A stretch of DNA of 64,000 nucleotides from NCBI GenBank assembly GCA_963970005.1, contig CAXAMN010028916.1:39075-103074 (forward strand). Direction: 5' to 3'. Shown one piece after another: positions 1 to 11,494 of the stretch; positions within the stretch are counted from its first letter, which is position 1; every line of letters begins with the position of its first letter. The position numbers and the translations under genes were made by a program. Origin of the DNA: Durusdinium trenchii. Taxonomy: Eukaryota > Sar > Dinophyceae > Suessiales > Symbiodiniaceae. The notes under the pieces were generated by a model that searched no databases, was not told the DNA's origin, and worked only from the letters and a program-made list of their open reading frames with translations.

Positions 1-163
1 TGGTGTCATTGGTGTCATTGGTGTCATTGGTGTCATTGGTGTCATTGGTGTCATTGGTGTCATTGGTGTCATTGGTGTCATTCGTGTCATTGGTGTCATT
101 GGTGTCATTGGTGTCATTGGTGGTGGTGTCATTGTCATTGTCATTGTCATTGTCATTGTCATT
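1..163. repeat. GGTGTCATT minisatellite grading into GTCATT hexamers
   Basis: A nearly perfect period-9 array (unit GGTGTCATT) runs from the window edge to about 129, with one variant unit (ATTCGTGTC). It then shifts to a period-6 GTCATT array up to about 163. The array is cut by the window start, so its full length is unknown. No spacer-like diversity is present, so this is not a CRISPR. Confidence 0.95.
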
Positions 164-929
164 ATATAGCCATGTATAAGTGGGAAAGAACCCACCGGGA
201 TTTCTTTTGATCTGTTCTTTTCGAGGTCCTGCTTCCTCGTTGGCTCTTTTGCCTACTTGGCTACCACAATTGAGCCGATGGCCTGGTCCAGCTTTTCTCG
301 AGGGATCTGCAAGTCCCCACAAATGCTTTGCACCTTAAGCAATCTAAGAAATGCCAAAACTAACAATGTTAGTGGTATCTTTTGGACAAGTTGTCAGGAG
401 CTTTGCCCACATTTGCCCCTCTTGCTTGCAAGATGCGCGCACGCCGTCAAATGCCACAGCTCGCAATGTTTCTTTCCTAACCTGGCAGGCGCGGGCATTC
501 AGCAATCACAAAGACTTCATGACTCATGGGGCAATCTCTGCAAAGGGCCTGCCATTGTAGTGGCAACATGGAAAACAAATCCAACTGACAAAGTAGCACA
601 TCCCTAACTACAGTAACCAAACTGACATGGTCAGAAAGGTGTGGCACTTAGTGGTTCGCTACAGTCACGCCAAGTTGCCATAAAGCTAACTTTTTGCCCC
701 TTCCTGAGAGCAAACAAGCTTCGGATAATTTAAAAGTAGACCACAGAAACAGTGTGCACTCCCCAGTGTGCAATCTGGCCGTAGAGTCAGAAAAGGAGAG
801 GCGTTCGTGCAACATGTCTGCGGCTGGACAACAAGCCATCTAGTAGGTGGATCTGATCTACCATACCCAACAGCAATCTTACTCTAGAGCGGAACCAAAT
901 GGAACGTTCTTCCTTCGCGAACGTCCATG

Positions 930-1015
930 ACGCCAACGATTGAACCCAGTTGCTCTGCTAAACGAGCTCCAAAATATCCACCCACTGCGCCACAGCCGAA
1001 GAAAAGCCATCTTAG
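930..1015 (-). CDS. Exon of a ketopantoate reductase (ApbA/PanE)-like gene
   Basis: A minus-strand segment encodes LFFGCGAVGGYFGARLAEQ, which matches the N-terminal Rossmann NAD(P)-binding loop of 2-dehydropantoate 2-reductases (GxGAxGGYFGxRLA). These enzymes reduce ketopantoate to pantoate in coenzyme A synthesis, and many eukaryotic relatives have unknown substrates. Only this exon is recognisable. The frame continues for a few residues either side (884-1102) but loses family similarity, as expected when reading into introns. The catalytic Lys/Glu region was not found in the neighbouring sequence. A pseudogene or a stray Rossmann exon is possible. Confidence 0.5.
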
Positions 1016-1619
1016 CGGGCCTGGGTAGTAAATCGGTTGCTGTAGATGTTTAGGTCTTTTTGAGGATACTGCCCAATTGAAACAAAAGGGCGGCTCAAAC
1101 AAGCACAGTGTCCTCTCAAGAAATACCTGAGGCCAGGACTGCCCTCTGCCATTGCTGCTTCGTTCTAGGTGCTAAAAAGGCCGGACTTTGGGCTGAACAC
1201 AGCATCACCATTCTTGAGTTCAAGGGGCCCACAAACTAAGCTCTCCCTCGCTGCAATCCATGGCTTGAATGGAGCAACGGGTTCAGTCTGCATCCGGTGC
1301 TTCTCAGGGCATCAGCACAAGCATCACTCGGGGCCGGGCTGGGTAAAATTGCCTGGGCAGGGCAGATGAAACAACAGCCAAGCACCAACCAGAGGGGCTT
1401 CGTACAAACCATAAGGTCTGTCAGGATGCAAGGCGTGCAAGTCCGCATCTTTTCATGCACCCTTGTAACACAGAGAGCCTGGCTCACTGGCACTTAAAGG
1501 CGAAAATGATGGCTACAAATGTACAAATAAGAGAGATGGATTGTGGAAAACTGTGCAGAGTATCTTGGCGTACCCCCTGTCAATCCCCAAGCCACTTCGA
1601 TCAAAGGTAGTGCTCACCA

Positions 1620-1790
1620 TCTCTCATGTGCCTCATGCGGTCCTGCGTAGCTCTTTCTTTTAGAGCGCGCGTAACACCAGCTTGACGAGGCGCGCGGCAT
1701 CTCTGATGCATTTTATTGAGTAGCATCTCAATGATTGGCAGGTCAAGGTCTTCCGTGCTGCCATCCCACCCTCTGCTTCCAAGCTTCAAA
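1620..1790 (-). CDS. Hypothetical exon, charged helical peptide
   Basis: The minus-strand frame encodes a hydrophilic, helix-like segment (including DLPIIEMLLNKMHQR and RALKERATQDRMRHMRD) that ends at a good GTGAGC donor near 1620. It lies upstream, in the direction of transcription, of the ketopantoate-reductase-like exon and could belong to the same or a neighbouring gene. I do not recognise the family. The assignment rests on composition and the splice donor only. Confidence 0.25.
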
Positions 1791-3225
1791 CCCTTACAGG
1801 TTGGGAGCTCCAGCAGTCAGCCTCAGTGTTGCGATGACTGTGGGCGCTCTGAGTTGGACCTCTTCAAGAGTATTTCACCCAAGAAGCTTCACAAGAAAGC
1901 TGGGAAAGGTAAAGTCCGGCAGCTTGTTCCAGTAGAAGTTCATGCTCTCTGAGACCTACATGTTCAACCATCGCATCCGAGTCACTACTTTGTGCCAGCT
2001 GCATGACTCACTTGTATATTACATCATAAATATATATATATATACCCCGCACCTGTCTTCCAAAGAGATTTTATGAGATTTTAATGGATTGGTTCTGCGG
2101 CAAAAACATCACAGGACCCTTTGCCACTCCTTCCACTACATCTTTGCACGCGATGCATGGCAAGACTCTTCAAATCAGATCATGAAATCGTAACATAACG
2201 CATACTGACCAGGCCAAAGATGCTGGTGGGTGTTTTGCAAAAAGCTCTTCCGGAACCTGAAAATGGCTGCGAAAGGCAAAGGTCATCTTCTCTCTGTGAG
2301 AATCTTGCCATCATGTAGCCTCCCTTAATGAATTCTGGACCACCTCTTAGTTGTTACCCTCACGGCTAACAAAGACAGGCGACCTTCCAAAGGTCATAGT
2401 ACTGCAAGAAGGACTTGAAGAGGTAGGATGCCATGAACCTTAGGTAGCAACGCATGATCCAACAAGCCGAACGAGTGAGTACAAATTCTGTCGGTCTCAT
2501 CACAATGTTGGAGGCACAATTTTGGTGAATACATCCCGAAAAATCCCAAGTCTGGCCTTCTCCATAAAAGGACTAGGACTATAATACTATGAGACTATGC
2601 GCACCTTTCAAGCCCCAATCTTGCACTTACAAATCAAAAATAAGTGCAAAACCGTGTTCCCCTCATTACAACCTTTTGAGCCGCATACACACTATGGGCC
2701 CTCCCCACTTCCCACACACTTTAGATTTAGATCGGGTGCTGGAGAGCTCCAAGAGACTTCACTGAAGTAAAAGGAGGGCTGCGCACCCCCCGCTCATCTA
2801 CGATCCCATAGCCCGAAGCCATCACTGCAGGGATAAGCACCTGCAAGCAATCCAAAGAGAGATGGAGTCATCATGGGCTGCATCGCTTCAACCGCACTTT
2901 TTGATGCTAAAACTGAGTGTCAGGCCCAAAACACCACAGGGCCCTTGGCACTGAAGGGTGTGAAACTGTCAAATGGTGAAACAACAAAGCCTGTCTCGAC
3001 TGAGCAATGATGGTAAGAAGCTCCGACAAAAGCTCGTATTCTGTATGATATGCACCGTCACAGGCTTTTGACGTTACAATATTCTTGTTGACGCCACAGC
3101 CGACTGTGGCCCCTATCTGCCTGCAGTATGCTACAGGATTCGCGCATGGACTGCGGGTTGAGAAAGAAATAACTATGCTATAACCACTGCAATTAAATGC
3201 TCCTGACACAAGGCGTCTCACCTCC
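1791..3225. other. No recognisable gene; short AT microsatellite
   Basis: This 1.4-kb stretch has a short (AT)n run near 2030-2044 and otherwise unremarkable sequence. A minus-strand frame of 104 codons (2907-3221) sits just 3' of the membrane-protein gene but has no motif I recognise; it could be a 3' exon or chance. Confidence 0.5.
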
Positions 3226-4896
3226 CTATGCCTTGTCCCTGGCCAGAACCATCGTTCGGAGATTTACTTTCATGGTGAGACTGTAATCTGCCCCTAGCCC
3301 CTCAGCCTCGTTGGAACTTATACCGAAACAAGCCATCTCTCCCACTGTGAAATCAGCGCCGAGGCCAGGAACTTTGCACCTGATCCCTCTGCAGATCTCC
3401 TCAGGCTCAACATCCCCTCGGTACCAGGCATTCACATGCTCCTGGATCCAATCTTCCACGACAGGCTGATGCTTGCGCTTTACCCATTGGTAGAGTTTGG
3501 GCAAGCGCTCAGGGGCTGTAGTGTCTTTTAAACAGAATTGTAGGGCACGGACACAATAGCCTTGAACCCCTGTGCGCAGGTCCAGCAAGAATGAGATGTT
3601 GTCGATGTCACTGAACCCGGCTAGGAGATTGGGCGAAGGATCCCAATGACTCTTCTGGGAAGTGCTAGTGCTTGAACAGCTGACAGAGGACCTAGACCTG
3701 GCTGTGTTTCCACCTGTTTTGCCCCTGCTAGGCATGGCAAGGGTGGCGTTCTCTGGAATGCTGATCATGTCATACAGAGGCTCTGGAGGTCCTTGCGTAG
3801 CAATTCCAATCAGGCATTGTGGGTGCTGGACCAGGGAATCAGGCAGGTTCACAAGGAAAATCTGTGCATCAAAAAGTGTGCCTTTGCTGGTCTGCATTTG
3901 GACGTGCAAAGATGACGGGGCGTCCGAATGGTGCGATGCAGTGGCAAAGTCTGTGAATCGCCCCTGGTCCTCCAGAGTGATGAAGTCCAACAACGGCAAC
4001 ATGGATCCTTGAGGTTCCTCGGTTGTCTCAGCTGCTTTCTCTACCTGCACCTGCAGGAGTTCCAAAATGCGGTGCGATGGCCTCATGATTTCCCAATTGT
4101 GCGTGAGCTGCTCACAGCAGTCACACACGACTGACAAAAGCCGACGCGCTGCCAACAGAACCTGTTGTGTCTCCTTGATGTCTGTTTCCCTCTTCTGAAT
4201 TTGGTCCTGTAAATCCGTGGCCGCCTGCTCTTGCTTGCACAATGCATCATTGACTTCTGCCAGGGTGAAGAACATGCAAAGGGCTGAGAGGCCTTCGTTA
4301 ACGATGACCAAGAGACATCCCACAAGGGCATCAGGCCCATAGCCCGGAGCATCTGCCCGGAGATGATGAACCACGACTGACAATGGAATGCAAGCAATTC
4401 GGACGACTATGGTGAACAGTGGATCTGCTGTGAATAAGCCATGGGTCGCCCGAGACACGGCGCAGGCTGGCAAAAACTCCTTGGGGACATCGATTTGCGC
4501 CAGCACGGAAGACACGTTGAAGAGGATTGTGACAAGCCTTGCTTCCCATTTCGACATCTGGGCCCCAGGTCTGCAGGTCCATCGTAGACCTGCGAGGAAG
4601 GCAAAACAACACCACATCTGGAGATCTTGGCAGAGGGGTCGCACAAAATAGTGGGGGAAACACACTCGCATTGAAGAGACCATCACAAAATACATCTCGG
4701 AAACGGCCGTGACAATGGCTGCCCAAGCTTGCATCGACTCACGACGTGACTCCTGCATGCGACTCGGAGACTCGGTCGCACCAAAAATGACGCTCCATCT
4801 GCTGTTGCATGCGACTAGCAGGTTGGGGGTGCCGATGGAGAGCACAATTCCAACATAAATGCAAACAGCTGTCACGATAAAAGAGAAATCATCCAT
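3226..4896 (-). CDS. Multi-pass membrane protein with coiled coil and PAS-like segment
   Basis: One uninterrupted frame gives about 556 residues from the ATG at 4896 (MDDFSFIVTAVCIYVGIVLS); the open frame extends upstream to 5115 without a better start. The N-terminal half has about five or six hydrophobic segments. A charged coiled-coil-like stretch follows (KQEQAATDLQDQIQKRETDI). A C-terminal region around residues 320-390 resembles the PAS-like part of dinoflagellate membrane proteins (SSLHVQMQTSKGTLFDAQIF, then a QCLIGIATQ strand), followed by a Ser-rich linker. I infer a membrane-anchored sensor or scaffold; no kinase or cyclase domain is visible. It is intronless while its neighbours are split into short exons, which suggests origin by retroposition. 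No spliced-leader relic was found upstream. Confidence 0.7.
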   Translation of the reverse strand: MDDFSFIVTAVCIYVGIVLSIGTPNLLVACNSRWSVIFGATESPSRMQESRRESMQAWAAIVTAVSEMYFVMVSSMRVCFPHYFVRPLCQDLQMWCCFAFLAGLRWTCRPGAQMSKWEARLVTILFNVSSVLAQIDVPKEFLPACAVSRATHGLFTADPLFTIVVRIACIPLSVVVHHLRADAPGYGPDALVGCLLVIVNEGLSALCMFFTLAEVNDALCKQEQAATDLQDQIQKRETDIKETQQVLLAARRLLSVVCDCCEQLTHNWEIMRPSHRILELLQVQVEKAAETTEEPQGSMLPLLDFITLEDQGRFTDFATASHHSDAPSSLHVQMQTSKGTLFDAQIFLVNLPDSLVQHPQCLIGIATQGPPEPLYDMISIPENATLAMPSRGKTGGNTARSRSSVSCSSTSTSQKSHWDPSPNLLAGFSDIDNISFLLDLRTGVQGYCVRALQFCLKDTTAPERLPKLYQWVKRKHQPVVEDWIQEHVNAWYRGDVEPEEICRGIRCKVPGLGADFTVGEMACFGISSNEAEGLGADYSLTMKVNLRTMVLARDKA

Positions 4897-5240
4897 GGTC
4901 GGGCCCGCCAAGAAAAAAAGGCTAGAAAAGCCACTCGCTGGAGCCCTGAAGGCAGGCGAAAATCTAATGCACGAGCAAGGATTGACGGATTTCCAGAGAT
5001 GAAACACAATCAAACCAACCGACACAATAGTGCAGCAATTTAAGTAGCAAAACACCCTAGGTGCCCCAGCAACAAAGCCAAGCCTTTCCACTGAACTGCA
5101 GCATAGAGCGATCACGCGCTAGTGCGGCCAATGTGCGCCCCACAAACAATGGTGTTTCGGCCTCAGGGTTGGGATGGTTTACTGATCAACCAACTGACAC
5201 ACTGATGTATGTGGACACACAATGGAGCAGGAAACTTGTA

Positions 5241-5260
5241 AGAGAGAGAGAGAGAGAGAG
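5241..5260. repeat. (AG)n microsatellite
   Basis: About ten uninterrupted AG units. It is one of several GA/CT tracts in the window. Confidence 0.9.
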
Positions 5261-5520
5261 CTCGGATTATAGTGAAGGATGTGAAAGGTCATTTTCTTAG
5301 CTTCATTTGGCTAGTTCCGTTCGATGTTTCTGTTGGTGCTTTTAAGTTCTCGTGGACAAGGAGCAACTCCAACTATGGGAGCCATGCCTGCGTGCCAATT
5401 TTGCTGCAGCTGCTCGAGGGATGCAACTACTTATTCGGTGTACGGACCGCCGGTGCGAACTATCAATTCACCATCACAACAGCTGAGTAGTGATTTTTGG
5501 GGGGTGCTTGGAGCTTAATT

Positions 5521-5887
5521 ACAGCCTACGCATAGCCGACGCCATTCTGAAGGTTGCCTACGCAGGAGCTTTGCTCTAAGTGGAGCCTGAACGGGGACAC
5601 CAAGAACAAAGTTCTTTTGCAATGGAAGCCACCAGGCCAAGCCGACCAGCTGTGACGGCCCACTACTAGCTGCCAATCACACCACCAAGGCACTTGGGCC
5701 TTAACCAGCCAGGGTTACACACAGGCCTACACGGGGCCTACGCTCAGCCTACGCGGAGGCCAGGAACAAGAAAAAGCCCTTTGTAAACAACCGACCCTAC
5801 GTAAACAACCTATGTAAGTGGCTCCAGCTACAGCCTGCGCAAGCCTACGCCAATCCGCCAGTATCAGAAAAGCAGCCTACGCATTGA
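5521..5887. repeat. Cluster of CCTACGC motifs
   Basis: The heptamer CCTACGC occurs six times exactly (near 5524, 5555, 5738, 5748, 5842, 5875), with further one-mismatch copies between them, in a gene-free interval between two minus-strand genes. The spacing is irregular, so this is not a simple tandem repeat. The function is unknown. The wider interval 5116-6738 shows no recognisable coding exon. Confidence 0.6.
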
Positions 5888-6738
5888 AGGAGTGACCTCT
5901 TCATCTTCTTTTCATCATCTCCAGCAGAAAATCGCTACTCAGCTATCGCTTGGCCCAATCTCAGGATGGTTTGAAATAGGATTGAGGAGGTTAATAACGA
6001 TAACCTTTCCCTGATCGGCACTGTAAGTAAAAGAACATAAAAGAACCACACCGTTCGGCTTCGCGACTTGCATATGTTCAGAAGCACCTAAATTGGACTG
6101 GTTGAGGTTGAGGGGTGAGAATCAAAGGGGGCAGCTAGCCATGCAGGGCTGTCGCTTCCAGCCGAGTGACCAATGGAGTGTTGAACATCTCCCCGAAATC
6201 TGCTTGCCTTAGCATAGGTGGCCACAGCAATGACAGCCCAAGAGGACGAGAGAGCCTACTCGCTGGATTTGTTCGGCCCATGTCATGTCGACCTCAGACC
6301 CTTCAGCGTGCTTTCCTGGAGGTTCCGTCACGGAATCCCGAGCTACAGCCTTGTACTTGTACTGTTCTGTGTCTAGCATGGGCAATCGCAACTACTCAAC
6401 TGTCCTGAGATCAATGCTCAGGGCTTAGGCCGGCACGGAACGCCTGGTGCAAGACCACGGCGTGGTTGCAACCGCTCAAATGGAATGGCCCCATCTTGGA
6501 GCTTCCTCAAACGAATGATCCACCACGGCAACGTGGCGAACCAATCCCACCAAAAAGGAACTAAGCAGCGGAACCTGTGGATCTTTGTCGGCTCCTACTC
6601 AGAAATCTTTAACAGGGCTGAGGCGGTTATGTCTTCCCTGACAAGAAGTTGATCACTGAAGTCATTCATAACACGCAAGAAGTGATTCGTCAGGATTTCT
6701 GTTTGTCTTGTTGGCCGTCTCCGAAGCAAAGCTGATGG

Positions 6739-8174
6739 TCAATGGTCTCCAAGTTTCTCAGTTTGAACGAGCCCAGGCCACACAGAAACCATTGTGATCG
6801 ATTTTGTTTCCAGCTCTATTGCCATATCAGCAGCCATTCTGTCCATTGCTGCTTTTCCAATTCCATAAGCGACGTCGACAATGTAGCCTCCGGTGATGCG
6901 TATGGGCCCAGGAAATTTACGCAAATCCGTGCCCCATCCGTGATCTTCCCAAAAAAGAAAACGATCACCATCTGCTCGAGAACTTGTGCCGTTCAAGCAA
7001 CTTAATCCTCCGAAGGAACCAACATTGACTATCAGGCCCGGCTTCATGCCAGACATCAGAGCTGCTCCATAGCTACTCGCCACGTAGTGAGACCGCAGGC
7101 CTACTTTGTTTATAGCGTCCCAAGCTTCAGGGCCTCGAAGCAACCATGCGCCCGTCCCACGGCAAATGTGCGTCTGGGACCAAATCTAGGGGATTTACAT
7201 GTTCTAGAGCTCAGCTGTGCATGGACCACTCTGGACCCAAGACCCCGTGATGTCAGCCACTCTCCCACTGCCTTTTTGCCAGAATGGCTCCCCGACATGC
7301 TTCTCCATGTAGCTGACGCCGCTGAAGGCATTATTCACCAGCACGGAAATGTGGCCGTGCTTTTTGGTAATCTGCCATTCTGTGACCAGAGGAGTTGCTC
7401 ATTGCACAGCCCACTGCAGTTTTTGCAATCACTCTGACTGAAACTGCTACTCTGGCCTCATTCAGAAAGCCCTGCACCTTCCGGTCATCCGTGTTATCCA
7501 CAGCCAAAGGAATGCATTCACCACCCGCCTCACACATTCCCATCTGCCCACACCACCTTTCACATGAGGCGATCGCCCTTTCAAGACTAATTGCCTAACA
7601 ATACACTATCTCAGAATCGAAGCTTGAAAATGTCAAACGCACATCAATTGAAGAATGACTGACTGGTGCGCTTGCGCCTCAGTCACCAGTTTGCAGGTCT
7701 CTTCCAAGGATCCTTCCGTATCCGTCTTGTTGGTGTCAGGCGGGCTGCTCTTTTTCAAGCTCCTACCTGCCGATGCAACACTGGCCGCAATAACAACCTT
7801 CTCTTCACTGTCTTTTACCTGCCTCCTCCGGCAATGCATAATGATCATAATGCAAAACCCCGAAGGTTCAGATTTGCATCTTGTTGGCTTCCTCGCTGGC
7901 TGGCTCCCAGCTTCAAAGGGCCAAGGTACGAGAGAGAACGCGTGGAGAGTTTATATACGTTGCATGACCCAAAACATATTCTTAGGAGTAAAGAAGTTAT
8001 TCAGCATCTATCTGCTTCATATCCAAGAATTTCTCCCAGCACCTTGAGAATTAAATATTAGAAACGCCGCCAATATGCCCCCTGGCCTGTGATGTACACC
8101 GTTGCTCCAGCCTCTCCCAATGCGACGGCAATTCCTTTACCAATTCCTCTGCTGCCTCCAGTCACCACAGCCAC
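6739..8174 (-). CDS. Short-chain dehydrogenase/reductase, DHRS1-like, five visible exons
   Basis: Exons in transcription order: 8087-8174 (VVTGGSRGIGKGIA, the TGxxxGIG cofactor motif, then ATVYITG); 7451-7543 (GGECIPLAVDNTDD); 7272-7379 (HGHISVLVNNAFSGV, the NNAG-equivalent motif); 6990-7133 (WDAINKVGLRSHYVASSYG, then GLIVNVGSFGG); 6739-6887 (VAYGIGKAAMDRMAADMA with catalytic YxxxK, then VSVWPGLVQTE). Order and motif spellings follow DHRS1, an NAD(P)(H)-dependent reductase. Several introns use GC donors. The last intron, 6888-6989, is 102 bp with no in-frame stop, so exons 4 and 5 appear fused in one open frame. The start codon probably lies in an unseen upstream exon because exon 1 begins at an AG acceptor. 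The C-terminal region after VQTE was not confidently found, so the model is partial at both ends. Confidence 0.75.
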
Positions 8175-8743
8175 CTGAGCCAGGCAACCAACTGGGCCGG
8201 CATTGCATGTGATTGCCATACCCATACTGGAGCACACCTCAAGTTCAACCCAGAAGTCAAAGCTGCAACAAGTTTGTCGAGCACGCCTTCCCCTTGAGAT
8301 CGGGCTGCAGATTCTCAGGTCTGAAGCGCGATCTGAAGAGCCAGCTGACAACCTGGGCGTAATCACCACAACCCTTTGTGCAGCAACGGACAGACTCACA
8401 CTGCCCTGATTGATCTTGCTTATGGTCTTGCTTTGCCCCCTTTGCCGCATAGGCCTGGCACTGCGCGCAAAGCTTTACGGGGTAAGTGTTTTTCATGATC
8501 TCCAATTTGCTGGCTGAATTTGGCTTCTTTCTCTCTGGAGCGTGGCCCATTCATGCAAGATGCTGCTGCAATTAGCAGCGCAGAAACCACCCCTCGTTGG
8601 AAGGTCATGGCGTTGCACGGCTGGGTCCCCTGAACCAAGCCGCCTTGACATGCTGAGAGCCGAAACTCTGAAGGCTAAGACCTCACAGCTCCTCGTAATG
8701 GTGAATAGAAACACGCAAGAAGTCGCTTCTGGTGTGTGAGCAT

Positions 8744-8773
8744 AGCACAAAGCATCACAGCACAAAGCATCAC
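8744..8773. repeat. Short direct repeat AGCACAAAGCATCAC x2
   Basis: Two tandem copies of a 15-bp unit, with a diverged third nearby, in the roughly 1-kb interval (8175-9201) between the SDR and SGNH genes. No other gene is recognisable in that interval; an upstream SDR exon may be hidden there. Confidence 0.6.
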
Positions 8774-9201
8774 AAGCAGCTGCAAGCATCACAGAAAATG
8801 CCCTTCATGGTGGAGTGGGGACTGGCCCCTGTTCTCTTCAGATAGGTGGCTACATATACGATGGTTTATCAAAAGTGATGTCTTGTAAAGTGCTTCAGCA
8901 TCTTGGCCATCGCAAAAACAATGTAGCTCCAAGCATGGCACACTGTTCGAGGAAAAAAGCGCATCATCCGCAGCGTGGGTTACGTCAAATCTGCCGCCCT
9001 TTTGACCTTGTCGGCACCCGGGAGCTTCAAAGAATCCCGAGCCAGAACAGAATCACTGGACATACTTCGCCCCAGGCCACCGAAACATGCGTATATATCT
9101 ATAATCAAAACATCCTATTTTCAAACCAAGAGGAGGATGATCTGGTGGCACTCAAGCCGGCTCTCCAAAGCTGCTGTAGGCAGGGGTGGCACGCTACCAG
9201 G

Positions 9202-11494
9202 TCAAGTTTCTGTCTCCCAAAGTGCTTGGAGCGTCAGAAGCACCACCGCCCCCTGAGGAGATGCAGTGTCAAAGGTTGGCGCCCGATCTGGATCGTTGCT
9301 GAGGGGGTTGTCTTGCACCACGGAGGTCTCACGCATCCAAAGCACGTGCCGCCCAGCGTGGTCCAGACCACGCCTAAAGAATCGCGGCTGCAACGGCTGC
9401 GGCAACCTGTTCCGCACCTGACAAGAAGCATGGAGCGTGACAATCCCGTGTGGCTCGGAAATCGGGCATTCACCCCTCCCGAAAGCCTTCCAAAACACAG
9501 TATGACAGGCAGTCAAGGGACCCTGCTCAGAAAGGTGCACTTGGTCTGTCGCGTAGGCCATTGGTTTCAACTCCAAATCCACGAGAGTAGCATCTTTGAT
9601 CGATCGCCTGAAGTTGCCGACTGCAAGGACATCTGTATTTCATGGCCATCAAGCTTATCTCGGCGCTCTAGGGCCTATAGGGCCCAGCTATGCCTAGGTT
9701 GTTCAAGCACATCAGTCCTGATACTGGCCGAGGTGCACCACCTTTCTCAGTGAGGGATACACATGGGTCTTCAAGTTTTCTTGGTGGCGCGCTTTGGCCT
9801 GAGCGTCTGTGCGAGCGCGCTATGTAACCGAGAGTATCTAAGGAAATCTGGAGGATAAACCACCTGCCAAGTTGCGCCAGGAGGTTGGACAATCACAAAC
9901 TTTGGATACTTGCTCGCTGCTGCGATGCCTCCCCTCAGTTCAGGCAAATCTTGTCCTTACTGATGTTGATGTTGGCAGCTGCTACAAAAATGCTTAGGCT
10001 CCTTCCATGGGGATTCATAAGTTGGTTTTGCGCAGCAAGGTGTATTTTGTGATGTTGCTTCGTGATTTCAGGCAAAGCTGCAAGCTGAAAGTATGCATCT
10101 TCCTAAAAATCTGGGAACCCAATCATTAGTGCAAGCGCTATCCTGCGTCCATATGTAGTAGCTTCCTGTACCTAGTAGCTACCTAGCTACTACCTCCTCT
10201 ACGGCCTACCCCCCAAAAAAGACCTGAAGCCGTAGGTATGACCAAGCAAGTTTCAAACAGATTGTCCCCAGAGCTCGCCTTCGCAAATCTTTCACCAAGG
10301 CGGCAATGGCCTCTCCCACTCTTTCAGGCTCGCCATGGATGTGCCCAGCATCATTCGTACCTAACATCACCTGAGGAACAAAGGGCATCGCTACTAGAAG
10401 TCTGACGCTATTGATTGGCAAATGTTTACAAGAAGAGTCGCGTGTGGGAGGTAATTTACACAAAAAGAAACTTTGAAGATCAACACAGCCATGGTTGGTC
10501 GTTTGGCATTGTGTTTGTTTGAGTCTTCGTGGTGTCTTTGAATGGCATTGTGCCATGCCTCTGAGGCACCACGTGAACGTGTGCATGGAAGTGAGTGGCA
10601 TCGACATAGCGCCGTTCTTTCACATAGCCTGTGAGCTTCAGGAGGGTCTCAAACACATTCAAACAATTTCAAATTTGAAACTTCACCAGAGTTCCCCAGT
10701 CGCATCTTTCCAAAGTGACAGTCCAAAAATGCCATGGTGTATGTACATGCTTGAGACCAGTGAACCATAGCACAATGACTTGACTTGCGGCAGTCTTCTA
10801 CTACGCAAGTGGGCCCCAATTGAATAACTAAAACCATAGTTCGGAGTGACGCCTTCAACGTGGTTTCAATGTTTGAGTGCGCTGTTTGCCCTTTCTTAGG
10901 GCAAGTATAGAGTTGTTGTTTTTCAAATTCTCCAATTCGCCCCAAGTCTTGGAGCATGGGCTGCTGCTTTCGTGCAGTCGGCTGCTTGCTGGAACGACAC
11001 GCAAGACGGACAGCCGAATGGCAAGGAGCATTTTTTCCCAGGCGTGTTGACGGCGACAGCCCCGTTGACTCCAAAGGACTTCACCAAGAAGGCTCCAATG
11101 CCAGCCTGAGCGGTTACCATTGGGTCTCTACTTTTGGACCCACCGCTCAGCTGTGTGCTGAAAAGGTGGTAGTGACAGTGACTGGCAGTGACAAGCAACT
11201 TGCCCATCCAGCTTGGCCTGGAGCCGTGCTGGATAGGCGCCATCCCTCCTTGGCACCAAGCTCAGAAAAGGAGCTTAAGTACAATACAAATAATGGTGAT
11301 TGGTGAGCGAAGTTGCACAAGGACCACCCAAGACTGCTTGAAACATGCAAAACCTAAAACAAGAACTGGCCATAGCTGAAAAGGCTGAAGTTGTCGGCGC
11401 CGAGCTTCCCCAGCCCTCCTCCCACCGTATTGGAGTCCCCCAGGCAAGCGATCCGCACCTGGTGCGAAGAACCTCTGCTGGCTGGACGCTTCAT
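9202..11494 (-). CDS. SGNH/GDSL-type hydrolase, five exons
   Basis: Four SGNH blocks occur in order on the minus strand. Exon 1 (ATG at 11494 to about 11396) has VRIACLGDSNTVGGG, block I with the nucleophile Ser. Exon 2 (about 11045-11115) has VKSFGVNGAVAVNTPG, block II Gly. Exon 3 (10570-10628) has ERRYVDATHFHAHVHV, the strand leading into block III, and ends at a GT donor. Exon 4 (10370 to about 10282) begins VMLGTNDAGHIHG, block III GxND. Exon 5 (9620-9202) has YATDQVHLSEQG, block V DxxH with catalytic Asp and His. SGNH enzymes are esterases, lipases or acyl-hydrolases; the substrate cannot be read from sequence. There is no clear signal peptide. Exon 2 edges are approximate, and the tail of exon 5 after FWKAF is unassigned and may include intron. 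Confidence 0.75.
10138..10200. repeat. CTAGTAGC-type repeat cluster
   Basis: Repeated TAGTAGCT / GCTACTA words (for example CCTAGTAGCTACCTAGCTAC) inside an intron of the SGNH gene. The same words recur near 33.9, 59.4 and 63.0 kb. Confidence 0.6.

Noticed and set aside
1..163. Possible CRISPR-like periodic array
   Set aside because: Units are contiguous 9- and 6-mers without unique spacers, in a eukaryotic genome; it is a minisatellite.
8815..9753. 312-codon plus-strand open frame
   Set aside because: It is antisense to the SGNH block V exon, has no domain and has an arbitrary composition; it is a shadow of the minus-strand exon.
10555..10600. HIT-family-like motif HAHVHVV on the minus strand
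   Set aside because: It fits HxHxHxx by spelling, but it lies between SGNH blocks II and III. Spliced to the next exon it gives the expected strand before GTND, so it belongs to the SGNH hydrolase.
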